From assembly GCA_946531785.1 (NCBI GenBank), contig CAMNAT010000093.1, forward strand, positions 1-7,531: 7,531 bases of DNA. Reading direction: 5' to 3'. The notes below the pieces were generated by a model, which had not been told where the DNA came from, ran no database searches, and saw nothing but the letters and a program-made list of their open reading frames with translations. The DNA comes from an uncultured Oscillospiraceae bacterium (GTDB lineage Bacteria; Bacillota; Clostridia; UBA1381). Both the position numbers and the translations under genes were made by a program. How positions within the stretch are numbered: the first letter of the stretch is position 1; the number at the start of each line of letters is the position of its first letter. Below are positions 1 to 6,807 of the stretch, piece by piece.

Positions 1-1919
1 ACCTCTGCGCCGGACTGTATATCATTCAGCGTTGTGAGGACTGTGAGCTTGCCGTCATGCTCGGCTGAGAGGATCATGCCGCAGGACTCAAGCCCCATCA
101 TCTTTCTCGGCTTCAGGTTAGCTATGAACAGCACATTCCTGCCGATAAGCTCCTCCGGCTTATGGAACTGTGAGATACCCGAAAGTATCTGACGCTTTTC
201 CGCGCCGACCTCAAGCGTGAACCGCAGCAGCTTTTTCGACTTCTTCACCGGCTCGCATTCGAGCACCTTGCCTACGCGGATATCGAGCTTTTCCCACTCG
301 TCGAACTCGATATAGTCCTTATACGGAGCTATCTCTATCTCCGGCTCTGCCGGATTTTCTGCCGCAATTTCCTCGAGCTTTTTCTCGGCGTCTATCCTTG
401 CGAACATCACAGCGCCCTCGCCGACCTTTATGCCCGCCTTTGTTGCGCCGAAAGTCTTTACGCTCTCATAATCGAGGACCTCCGCGCCGATCTGCTCCGC
501 GATCCTCTGTGAGGTCTCGGGCATATATGAGCTCAAAAGCGCCGCGATTATGCGGATAGCCTCGATGAGGTTATAGAGAACAGTTCCCAGACGCGGCTTT
601 GTCTCCTCGCTCTTTGCAAGTATCCAAGGTGTCGTCTCGTCGATATACTTGTTCGCGCGGTTTACCACCTTCCAGATCTCGTCTAAGCTGTCCGCTACAT
701 GGAATGTCTCCATCTTCTTATCCATCGCCGCAATAGCCGAGGTCGCGACTGCCTTTAAGTCATCGTCAAACTCGCCCGGCACAGACGGCTCCTGTATAAC
801 GCCGCCGAAATACTTGTTCACCATCGCAACGGTGCGCGTTACAAGGTTTCCGAGCGTGTTTGCAAGATCGCTGTTATAGCGGCTTATGAAGGTGTCATAT
901 GTGATAGTACCATCTGATGCGAACGGCATCTCATGGAGCATATAATATCTTACCGCGTCCACGCCGAAGTGACGGACAAGCCCCTCGGCATAGATAACAT
1001 TACCGCGTGATTTACTCATCTTCTCCTCGCCGAACAGCATCCACGGATGACCGAACACCTGCTTCGGCAGCGGCTCGCCCAGCGCCATGAGCATGATTGG
1101 CCAATAGATCGTATGGAATCTCAGTATATCCTTGCCTATGATATGCACATTTGCCGGCCAGTAATGCTTATACAGCTCGCCCGGCTCGTCAACATCGTAA
1201 TCAAGCGCGGTGATATAGTTTGAGAGCGCGTCTATCCATACATAGATGACATGCCCCGGATCGAACTCGACGGGGATTCCCCATGTGAAGCTCGTTCTCG
1301 ATACGCAAAGATCCTGAAGTCCGGGCTTGATGAAGTTATTGAGCATCTCGTTCTTTCTAGCCTCCGGCTGGATGAACGACGGGTTCTCTTCGATATAGTC
1401 CTCAAGCTGCTTCTGGTACTTTGACATCTTGAAGAAGTATGCTTCCTCCTTTGTCCTCTGCACCTCTCTGCCGCAGTCGGGGCACTTACAGCCGTCTATA
1501 AGCTGTGTCTTTGTCCAGAACGACTCGCAGGGTGTGCAGTACCAGCCCTCGTATTCGCCCTTGTATATATCGCCGTTGTCATAGAGTCTCTTGAATATCT
1601 TCTGTACCGCCTTCACATGCTTCTCGTCAGTCGTGCGGATGAATCCGTCGTAGCTTACGTTCAGCATATCCGCGATATCGCGGATCTCGCCCGCGATCTT
1701 ATCAACATGCTGCTGCGGCGTGATGCCCTCCTCCTCGGCGATCTGCTGTATCTTCTGACCATGCTCATCTGTTCCGGTAAGGAAATACACATCCCTGCCG
1801 ATAAATCTGTTATAGCGCGCTATAGCGTCCGATAAAACGATCTCATAAGTGTTTCCGACATGCGGCGTCTTTGAGGTGTACGCTATCGCGGTGGTAAGAT
1901 AAAATTTTTCCTTGTTCAT
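1..1919 (-). CDS. metG: Methionyl-tRNA synthetase (3' end cut by window edge)
   Basis: Class I aminoacyl-tRNA synthetase that charges tRNA-Met with methionine in the cytoplasm using ATP. My translation from ATG at 1919 gives 639 codons with no stop, ending in ...NDIQSGAE, which is where this family normally finishes. Probably only a few residues and the stop lie outside the window. Visible motifs are the HIGH-type signature HVGN (residues 20-23), a zinc knuckle with paired CxxC (C128/C131 and C146/C149, with an extra C144), and KMSKS (300-304). A C-terminal EMAP/Trbp-like tRNA-binding domain spans about 535-639 (begins near EWEKLDIRVGKV). The start is well supported: AAGGAG sits 6 nt upstream and overlaps the stop of the preceding mutase-like gene, only 10 bp away. 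It is the last visible gene of the operon. No T-box leader can fit in the short gap, so transcription must come from upstream or from an internal promoter I cannot see. Family assignment is very secure. Confidence 0.97.
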   Translation of the reverse strand, partial: MNKEKFYLTTAIAYTSKTPHVGNTYEIVLSDAIARYNRFIGRDVYFLTGTDEHGQKIQQIAEEEGITPQQHVDKIAGEIRDIADMLNVSYDGFIRTTDEKHVKAVQKIFKRLYDNGDIYKGEYEGWYCTPCESFWTKTQLIDGCKCPDCGREVQRTKEEAYFFKMSKYQKQLEDYIEENPSFIQPEARKNEMLNNFIKPGLQDLCVSRTSFTWGIPVEFDPGHVIYVWIDALSNYITALDYDVDEPGELYKHYWPANVHIIGKDILRFHTIYWPIMLMALGEPLPKQVFGHPWMLFGEEKMSKSRGNVIYAEGLVRHFGVDAVRYYMLHEMPFASDGTITYDTFISRYNSDLANTLGNLVTRTVAMVNKYFGGVIQEPSVPGEFDDDLKAVATSAIAAMDKKMETFHVADSLDEIWKVVNRANKYIDETTPWILAKSEETKPRLGTVLYNLIEAIRIIAALLSSYMPETSQRIAEQIGAEVLDYESVKTFGATKAGIKVGEGAVMFARIDAEKKLEEIAAENPAEPEIEIAPYKDYIEFDEWEKLDIRVGKVLECEPVKKSKKLLRFTLEVGAEKRQILSGISQFHKPEELIGRNVLFIANLKPRKMMGLESCGMILSAEHDGKLTVLTTLNDIQSGAE

Positions 1920-1925
1920 GCTGTT

Positions 1926-1932
1926 CTCCTTA
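1926..1932 (-). promoter_or_regulatory. Fused stop codon/Shine-Dalgarno of metG
   Basis: The sequence TAAGGAG contains the stop codon of the mutase-like gene (TAA, 1930-1932) and the AAGGAG ribosome-binding site of metG, 6 nt before its ATG. The overlap fixes the metG start and suggests translational coupling. Confidence 0.85.
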
Positions 1933-3141
1933 CTTTTCAAGAAATTTATCCATAAGGGTATAACCCTTTTCTATATATATACCTGTCTTTTTGCCGTTCT
2001 CCTCGGTATAGGTGAGTCCCGAACCGCCGTCTGTCTTGCGTGAATCGTATATAACATACGGCACAGGGTCGCTCACATGATCCTTGAGTCTGATCGGCGT
2101 CGGATGATCCGGCATTATCAGCATACGGTATTCGATGCCGCGCGCTTCAAGCTCGTCCTTTAAGAACTTCACGACCTTCTTGTCTATGGTCTCAACCGCA
2201 AGCTTCTTCTTGTCCGGCTTACCCTGATGCCCCATCTCGTCCGGCGCCTCCATATGGATATATACAAAGTCGCTGCCTCCGAGAATCGCGTCGAGCGCAG
2301 CCTGCGCCTTGCCGTCCCAGTTGGTCTCGCAGTTTCCTGTCGCGCCCGGAACATCTATCGACTCCATGCCGGCGCACTTTGCAATTCCCTTTAAGAGATC
2401 AACCGCTGAGATCATCGTGCCCTTCAATCCGTACTTTTCATAGAAGCTGCCGACGGTCGGGCGGGTTCCCTCGCCCCACGGCCAGATCGAGGTCGCGGGA
2501 TTGAGTCCGCGCTCTATCCTCGACTTGTTTACCGGATGATCCTTCAGGATCTTCTCCGATGCTTTCATCATCTCCAGAAGCTTATCCGCGCCGTCGCCCT
2601 TCGGCAGATACGCCGCGATCTTCTTGTCCGAGATAGCGTGAGCCGGAGTGAGGTCAACATTTGTCGAGCCGCCGCTCCACACGCATATATGTCTGTAGCT
2701 GATGCCGGGATAGAACTTGATAACATCAGTATCAAGCTCCGCGGCTATCGCCTTCATGAGCTCTGTGCTTTCCGCGGTCGTTATCTCGCCTGCGGAATAG
2801 TCGAGCATGGTCTTGTCCTCATAATTCTCCTCGTCCGAGAGCGTTACGAGGTTCGTGCGGAAGGTCACATCATCGTCCTTTAACGGTATTCCTATCGATG
2901 CCGCCTCCAGCGGTGAACGGCCGGTATAGCACTTCTTCGTGTCATAGCCCATGACAGAAAGGTTGGCAACATCCGAGCCGGGCTTCATCCCGTCCTGAAC
3001 GGTCTTGCACATGCCGAGCTCGCCATGAGCGCACATATAGTCGATAACGGGCTTATCCGCTACCTCAAGTATGGTCTTGCCGTCAAAATAATCAACGGGA
3101 TAATCCGCCATACCGTCGCCTAAAATTACAATGTACTTCAT
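1930..3141 (-). CDS. apgM: Archaeal-type cofactor-independent phosphoglycerate mutase / proposed homoserine kinase
   Basis: A 403-residue protein of the alkaline-phosphatase superfamily. The family interconverts 3- and 2-phosphoglycerate independently of 2,3-bisphosphoglycerate, but a bacterial branch of the same fold is annotated as proposed homoserine kinase, so the substrate is not certain. Visible features are the N-terminal metal site ILGDGMADYP (D9), the GSDVANLSVMGYD segment carrying the likely phospho-acceptor serine (S56, counted from this start), a GRSPLEAAS segment, HMEAPDEMGHQG with metal-ligand Asp and His, and MPDHPTP near the C-terminus. Length fits the family. I chose ATG at 3141 because GAGGG lies 7 nt upstream and MKYIVILGDG is the usual N-terminus. 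A longer frame from a TTG at 3165 would overlap the trmL stop and adds an atypical extension. It lies between trmL (17 bp upstream) and metG (10 bp downstream) in a tight operon. The gene symbol reflects the fold, not a proven activity. Confidence 0.9.
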   Translation of the reverse strand: MKYIVILGDGMADYPVDYFDGKTILEVADKPVIDYMCAHGELGMCKTVQDGMKPGSDVANLSVMGYDTKKCYTGRSPLEAASIGIPLKDDDVTFRTNLVTLSDEENYEDKTMLDYSAGEITTAESTELMKAIAAELDTDVIKFYPGISYRHICVWSGGSTNVDLTPAHAISDKKIAAYLPKGDGADKLLEMMKASEKILKDHPVNKSRIERGLNPATSIWPWGEGTRPTVGSFYEKYGLKGTMISAVDLLKGIAKCAGMESIDVPGATGNCETNWDGKAQAALDAILGGSDFVYIHMEAPDEMGHQGKPDKKKLAVETIDKKVVKFLKDELEARGIEYRMLIMPDHPTPIRLKDHVSDPVPYVIYDSRKTDGGSGLTYTEENGKKTGIYIEKGYTLMDKFLEK

Positions 3142-3148
3142 ATATATT

Positions 3149-3153
3149 CCCTC
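3149..3153 (-). promoter_or_regulatory. Shine-Dalgarno deciding the apgM start
   Basis: GAGGG lies 7 nt before the ATG at 3141, within the 17-bp gap after the trmL stop. It supports this ATG over the upstream in-frame TTG at 3165, which lies inside the 3' end of trmL. Confidence 0.7.
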
Positions 3154-3158
3154 TTTCT

Positions 3159-3656
3159 TTACCAATGAAATTTGGTTAGTTGTCCAAGATTTTTTAAGTT
3201 TTCAAACCCCATCTGCCGCATAGCCTCATATACGACTATCGCGACCGCGTTCGAGAGGTTGAGGCTGCGCGCCTCCTCGATCATGGGTATCCTTATGCAC
3301 CGCTCCTCATGCTCATATAAAAGCTCCTCGGGCAGCCCTGCATCTTCGCGGCCGAACAGGAGATAATCGTTATCGCGATACTCCGCCTCGGTATAGATAT
3401 GCGGTGCCTTTGTGGTCGCGTAGTGATACCTCGCGCCGGTCGGTGCGGTCTTTTGGAAGAAATCCTCCAGCCCGTCATAATACTTCACATTCAGAAGATG
3501 CCAGTAGTCAAGCCCGGCGCGCTTGAGCTTCGCATCGTCCGGCTCGAACGCCATCGGGCGGACAAGATGCAGCCCGCAGCCGGTCGCCGCGCAGGTGCGC
3601 GCAATGTTTCCCGTGTTCTGCGGTATCCGCGGCTCGACAAGAACTATATTAAACAT
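3159..3656 (-). CDS. trmL: tRNA (cytidine(34)-2'-O)-methyltransferase, SPOUT family
   Basis: A 165-residue SPOUT (trefoil-knot) methyltransferase of the TrmL/YibK/CspR type. The family uses S-adenosylmethionine to 2'-O-methylate the wobble nucleotide (C34 or cmnm5U34) of tRNA-Leu species in the cytoplasm, acting as a dimer. All three family motifs are present: NTGNIAR (residues 14-20), LLFGREDAGLP (about 99-109), and the knot region IPM...RSLNLSNAVAIVVYEA (about 123-145), which contains the SAM-binding loop. The length matches minimal TrmL proteins that lack any N-terminal extension. The ATG at 3656 is preceded by AGGGGA at 6-nt spacing. The upstream DUF362 gene stops 11 bp before it, in a TAA-A-GGGG arrangement. 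The tRNA specificity is inferred from the family. Relatives in the wider SpoU/SPOUT group modify other sites, but the short length and NLSNAV motif fit TrmL best. Confidence 0.93.
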   Translation of the reverse strand: MFNIVLVEPRIPQNTGNIARTCAATGCGLHLVRPMAFEPDDAKLKRAGLDYWHLLNVKYYDGLEDFFQKTAPTGARYHYATTKAPHIYTEAEYRDNDYLLFGREDAGLPEELLYEHEERCIRIPMIEEARSLNLSNAVAIVVYEAMRQMGFENLKNLGQLTKFHW

Positions 3657-3662
3657 TTTTGT

Positions 3663-3670
3663 CCCCTTTA
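3663..3670 (-). promoter_or_regulatory. Abutting stop codon and Shine-Dalgarno of trmL
   Basis: TAAAGGGG holds the stop codon of the DUF362 gene (3668-3670) followed one base later by the GGGG core of the trmL ribosome-binding site, 6 nt before the trmL ATG. This supports both gene boundaries and suggests coupled translation. Confidence 0.75.
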
Positions 3671-4819
3671 TCGTATTATTTTTATCATTATCCTGTTCAG
3701 CAGCGGGCGTTTTATCTTAACCGCGCTCTTAGGACAAAGCTCCTGACAGCAGAAGCAGCGTATGCATTTGGCTTTATCTATCACCGGTCTGCCGCTCTCC
3801 ATGCTTATCGCCTCCGGCGGACAGCACCGCGCACATTCGCCGCAGGCTATACATTCCCTGTAATTTATCTTCGGCTTCGCGCTCAGCTTATCGACAAGCA
3901 GCGCGTTCAGCTTCGGCGGCAGATCAATGAGCTTCAGCAGATTGAAATGTGTTTCCGGCTTCACCACATCCGGTATCATCACCGACTCTATGCTCTCGCC
4001 GCGGATATCAAGCTCCGCTAATGTTGCCGGTATATATCCGCGCTCATGCGCCTCGCGCACCATATCTATCTCCATCGGGTCATAGCCGATGATCGCGCAT
4101 GCCGCCATATCCAGCGCATACGGGTCTGCGCTCGCCATAACAAGCCCCATATACCTGTCCTCGCCCGATGTAGGGCCGTTGCCCTCCATGCCGATAATGG
4201 CATCCATTATATTCAGCGTCGGCTTCACGCGCTCGCAGAGGTCGGTGAGCATTGAGCAGAACGCCGCCTTGTCGTCGAGCCTGAAATGCAGCTCCGCCTT
4301 ATATGTGCCAGGTATTGTACCGAAAAGGTTCTTCACCGCGCCGGAATAGCTCGTCATTGCGTGCGTTTTCAGCTTCGGCAGATTGATGATAACATCCGCG
4401 TTGAGGATCGGGTCGATTATCGGCAGCTTCTTTACCGTTTTTCCCGTCAGATGCTCCACCTCTGTAAATGATGTATCCGTATTCAGCACCGCGTTTGTTC
4501 CCTCTATCGCCTTATCCATGCCGCAGGCGGCATATATCGCCCTCAGCCGCGCCTCGTTATACGAGCCGCCGGGGCTTTCGGCTATCGTTACGGTGCCGCC
4601 GGCTCTTTCCACCGCGCATATCACCGCATGAACGAAATCGGGGTTGGTCGTAACGGCGTTTTCCGGCCGCTTTTTGGATACCAGATTCGGCTTTATCACC
4701 ACGCGGCTGCCCGGCTTTACGAACCGCTCTATCCCCCCGATGAGCGACAGCGCTTTATCTATAGCCTCGCGGCATTTGTCGTAGCCTGTGCATTTTACGA
4801 TGGAAACGGCATGCTCCAT
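3668..4819 (-). CDS. DUF362 domain protein with C-terminal 2x[4Fe-4S] ferredoxin domain
   Basis: A 383-residue protein with two parts. Residues 1 to about 305 form a DUF362 domain, recognisable from VVIKPNLVSKK (about 41-50), the TIAESPGG turn (78-85), LPKLKTHAMTSYSGAVKNLFG (147-167) and the ASADPYALD segment (229-237). Residues about 318-370 are a bacterial-type ferredoxin domain with two complete CxxCxxCxxxCP motifs: C323/C326/C329/C333 and C352/C355/C358/C362. It should therefore bind two [4Fe-4S] clusters. There is no signal peptide or membrane segment, so it is probably cytoplasmic. The biochemical role of this domain pair is not one I can assign. An electron-transfer function is inferred only from the clusters. 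The ATG at 4819 has AAGGGG 6 nt upstream, overlapping the folE stop. It sits between folE and trmL with gaps of 10 and 11 bp. Confidence 0.92.
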   Translation of the reverse strand: MEHAVSIVKCTGYDKCREAIDKALSLIGGIERFVKPGSRVVIKPNLVSKKRPENAVTTNPDFVHAVICAVERAGGTVTIAESPGGSYNEARLRAIYAACGMDKAIEGTNAVLNTDTSFTEVEHLTGKTVKKLPIIDPILNADVIINLPKLKTHAMTSYSGAVKNLFGTIPGTYKAELHFRLDDKAAFCSMLTDLCERVKPTLNIMDAIIGMEGNGPTSGEDRYMGLVMASADPYALDMAACAIIGYDPMEIDMVREAHERGYIPATLAELDIRGESIESVMIPDVVKPETHFNLLKLIDLPPKLNALLVDKLSAKPKINYRECIACGECARCCPPEAISMESGRPVIDKAKCIRCFCCQELCPKSAVKIKRPLLNRIMIKIIR

Positions 4820-4825
4820 AGTTAT

Positions 4826-4832
4826 CCCCTTA
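4826..4832 (-). promoter_or_regulatory. Fused stop codon/Shine-Dalgarno of the DUF362 gene
   Basis: TAAGGGG combines the folE stop (TAA, 4830-4832) with the AAGGGG ribosome-binding site of the DUF362 gene, 6 nt before its ATG. This is the same layout as at the metG junction. Confidence 0.8.
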
Positions 4833-5429
4833 TCTTAATAAGCTGTAAACTTCGTTCCTCAATTCGTGGTCGGTTTCGAACAGACCGCGTATCGCAGCCG
4901 TTCTCGTCTTTGCGCTGCGGCTCTTTATCCCGCGCGCGGTCATGCAGCTGTGCTCGCCCTCGACGATAACGATAACATCCTCGGTGCCGCAGATCTTCTG
5001 CATGATATACGCAATATCGGCGCAGATGCGCTCCTGCAGCTGCAGACGCTTGCATACCATATCGCATATACGCGCGATCTTGGAAAGCCCTATCACCTTG
5101 CCGTTGGGGATATACCCAACATGGCAGCGCATATTATACATCAGCGCCATATGATGCTCGCAGTAGCTGTATGTCTCTATATCCTTTACTAGAACAAGGT
5201 CGCGTGAGGAAACATCCTCAAAGCACTTGTCGAACATCTCCGCTATCTCGTCATTTGTATAGCGCATACCCTCGAAAACTTCCTCATACATCCGCGCTAC
5301 CCTGTCCGGCGTTTCGATAAGCCCCGGACGCTCCGGATCGTCGCCGATTGCCTCGATAAGCTCGCGGATCGCGTTCTTTATCCTGTCTCTGTCAAATTCC
5401 TTTTTCATATCTGTAATGCTAAACTCCAT
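4830..5429 (-). CDS. folE: GTP cyclohydrolase I
   Basis: A 199-residue cytoplasmic enzyme of the GTP cyclohydrolase I (T-fold) family. It converts GTP to 7,8-dihydroneopterin triphosphate and formate, the first step to tetrahydrofolate and also the entry to queuosine in bacteria that make it. The zinc ligands are visible as C90 and H93 in SYCEHHMAL and C162 in GEHSCMTARG. The catalytic histidines correspond to H92 and H160. The conserved GYIPNGKVIGLSKIAR and QLQERIC segments are present, and the C-terminus KTRTAAIRGLFETD matches the family. The start is uncertain. The ATG at 5429 has an in-frame TGA immediately upstream and no recognisable Shine-Dalgarno, and a stem-loop ends 11 nt before it. 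The ATG of residue 8 (5408) would give a typical family N-terminus, but its only SD-like sequence is about 15 nt away. No other folate or queuosine gene is visible nearby. It is the first gene of the tightly packed block. Confidence 0.96.
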   Translation of the reverse strand: MEFSITDMKKEFDRDRIKNAIRELIEAIGDDPERPGLIETPDRVARMYEEVFEGMRYTNDEIAEMFDKCFEDVSSRDLVLVKDIETYSYCEHHMALMYNMRCHVGYIPNGKVIGLSKIARICDMVCKRLQLQERICADIAYIMQKICGTEDVIVIVEGEHSCMTARGIKSRSAKTRTAAIRGLFETDHELRNEVYSLLR

Positions 5430-5440
5430 TCAATAATTTT

Positions 5441-5466
5441 AAAGGGGCTTTTTGTAAAGCCCCTTT
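5441..5466 (-). terminator. Perfect stem-loop between glycosyltransferase and folE (weak terminator or attenuator)
   Basis: Read on the minus strand, AAAGGGGCTTT, loop ACAA and AAAGCCCCTTT form an 11-bp perfect stem with a 4-nt loop, starting three bases after the glycosyltransferase stop. The run after the stem is AAAATTATT rather than a long U tract. Strong intrinsic termination is therefore doubtful, and partial termination, 3'-end protection or processing are equally possible. The 5' arm contains AAAGGGG, an SD-like sequence that would be sequestered when folded. The hairpin is plain in the sequence; its function is inferred. Confidence 0.6.
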
Positions 5467-5469
5467 CAG

Positions 5470-6720
5470 TTAATTTACGCTTTTGATATCAGCCAGCGAT
5501 TTGCTTCTGCTGTGAACTATAGGCTTCCATTCTACCTTCTTGAACAGCGCCACGATCGTGACGGGTATGTACGACATCATGAATACCGGGAAGGTGAATG
5601 CATAAAGCACCTTCTTGAACGGTGTCGCGTATATGTTCTTCCACTCGGTTATCGTTGTGATCGTACCGATCATGAGCATCGTTGCGTACATGTTCCCGAG
5701 ACTCTCGAACAGACCGCTGAATATCGGTGATATATCAATATCCATCACAAAGCCCGTTATCGCCGCCGTTGTGTTTATAACGATCAGCGCGAGTGTCAGA
5801 AACATTGCCGGCATGATGTTCATCGTCATGTCAAAGCATGCGAAGCTTCCCTTGGATACGCCCTTTATGAGATCTACGCCGTAGTGGCATAATACCTGGA
5901 AATAGCCCTTTGCCCAGCGCATCCTCTGGCGCACGGACTGATCGAACTTTGTCGGCTGCTCGTCGAAGAATATCGCATCCTTACAGAAGCCTATCTGATA
6001 GCCCTTCAATATATGGTCAATAGAAAACTCTATATCCTCTGTCAGAAGATAGTACCACCAGCCGTCAAGCTCCTGCGCCACCTTCTTTGAGAACATGAAG
6101 CCCGTACCCGAGACCGCGCAGCTTGAACCCAGCAGCATCCTCGGATAGTTGAGGTACTTCGACTCACGCAAAAACCACAGACCGTAGCCGGCAGATACCC
6201 ATGAGTCGCCGTAGTTCTTTGAGTTTCTGTAGCTTGTGAGTATCTCATAGCCGCTTGAGAAGGTGCGGTTCATCTCGTCTATATATTTTGAGTCAAGCAC
6301 ATTGTCGGCATCGAATACCATATAGCCGTCAAAATAGTTCTTGCCGTATTTTGAAAATATCTCGCCCAGCAGATAGTTCAAAGCATAGCCCTTGCCTATC
6401 TTGACATTATCGAATCGCTTGAAAACATGCGCGCCGCAGCTTGCGGCAATGTCCGCTGTGTTGTCGGTGCAGTTATCCGCAACGACGAAAACCTCCAACA
6501 GCTCCTCAGGATATGTCTGCTCCTTTATGCTGTTTAAGAGATTTGCGATAACGCTCGCCTCGTTCCTTGCCGATACCAGGATAGCGAATCTGTGCCGGCG
6601 GCCTGCGCCGCGGCTCCTGTCCTTTTTCAGGAACGGAACAAATATATATAATATCTGATAAAAGTAGCATATCGTAAAAGCGATCCCTATAAAACTGTTT
6701 ATCGCTGAAATATAATGCAT
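5470..6720 (-). CDS. Membrane glycosyltransferase, family GT2, processive type (QxxRW)
   Basis: A 416-residue membrane-bound glycosyltransferase. One hydrophobic segment at residues about 5-30 precedes the cytoplasmic GT-A catalytic domain (about 44-285). Hydrophobic segments follow at about 300-325, 342-358 and 371-393. Catalytic signatures are the nucleotide-binding start AILVSARNEASVI (46-58), a DxD metal motif in VFDADN (D137/D139), the catalytic TED (227-229), and QRMRW (265-269), the QxxRW motif typical of processive synthases such as the cellulose, hyaluronan and poly-GlcNAc synthase relatives. It probably transfers a nucleotide sugar to a growing extracellular or lipid-linked glycan. 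Donor and product cannot be read from the sequence. The ATG at 6720 has GGAGG 5 nt upstream. It has its own strong promoter, and no exopolysaccharide partner genes (deacetylase, PilZ protein, export channel) are visible in the window. A 40-bp gap with a hairpin separates it from folE. Confidence 0.9.
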   Translation of the reverse strand: MHYISAINSFIGIAFTICYFYQILYIFVPFLKKDRSRGAGRRHRFAILVSARNEASVIANLLNSIKEQTYPEELLEVFVVADNCTDNTADIAASCGAHVFKRFDNVKIGKGYALNYLLGEIFSKYGKNYFDGYMVFDADNVLDSKYIDEMNRTFSSGYEILTSYRNSKNYGDSWVSAGYGLWFLRESKYLNYPRMLLGSSCAVSGTGFMFSKKVAQELDGWWYYLLTEDIEFSIDHILKGYQIGFCKDAIFFDEQPTKFDQSVRQRMRWAKGYFQVLCHYGVDLIKGVSKGSFACFDMTMNIMPAMFLTLALIVINTTAAITGFVMDIDISPIFSGLFESLGNMYATMLMIGTITTITEWKNIYATPFKKVLYAFTFPVFMMSYIPVTIVALFKKVEWKPIVHSRSKSLADIKSVN

Positions 6721-6778
6721 AATTACCTCCGGTAGTCCTATGCCTGCCCTTTATTATTTCCTATACTATTCTATGATA

Positions 6779-6807
6779 ATTGTAGCACAATACAGCGGTA
6801 TTTTCAA
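6779..6807 (-). promoter_or_regulatory. Sigma-A type promoter with extended -10 for the glycosyltransferase
   Basis: On the minus strand, -35 TTGAAA (6802-6807) and -10 TACAAT (6779-6784) are separated by exactly 17 nt, and a TGC precedes the -10 (extended -10). Transcription should begin near 6772, giving a leader of about 50 nt before the ATG at 6720. It probably also feeds the folE-metG block by readthrough of the 5441-5466 hairpin, since I see no comparable promoter in front of folE. Confidence 0.75.

Noticed and set aside
1920..1929. T-box leader for metG
   Set aside because: Only 10 bp separate metG from the preceding gene, leaving no room for a T-box specifier stem or antiterminator.
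2536..2883. 115-codon plus-strand frame opposite the mutase-like gene
   Set aside because: It lies entirely antisense to a well-conserved protein, shows no recognisable domain and reads as a codon-bias shadow.
3142..3165. N-terminal extension of the mutase-like protein from TTG at 3165
   Set aside because: It would overlap the trmL stop and add MVKKEGIY in front of the usual MKYIVILGDG start. GAGGG at 7-nt spacing supports the ATG at 3141.
3659..4021. 120-codon plus-strand frame opposite the DUF362 gene
   Set aside because: The composition is typical of an antisense frame (Arg/Ala/His/Leu-rich) and it overlaps the ferredoxin Cys motifs on the other strand. No family features were seen.
6721..6771. 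Riboswitch in the glycosyltransferase leader
   Set aside because: The leader is about 50 nt with only short ATAG-like repeats and no stable hairpin or recognisable aptamer core.
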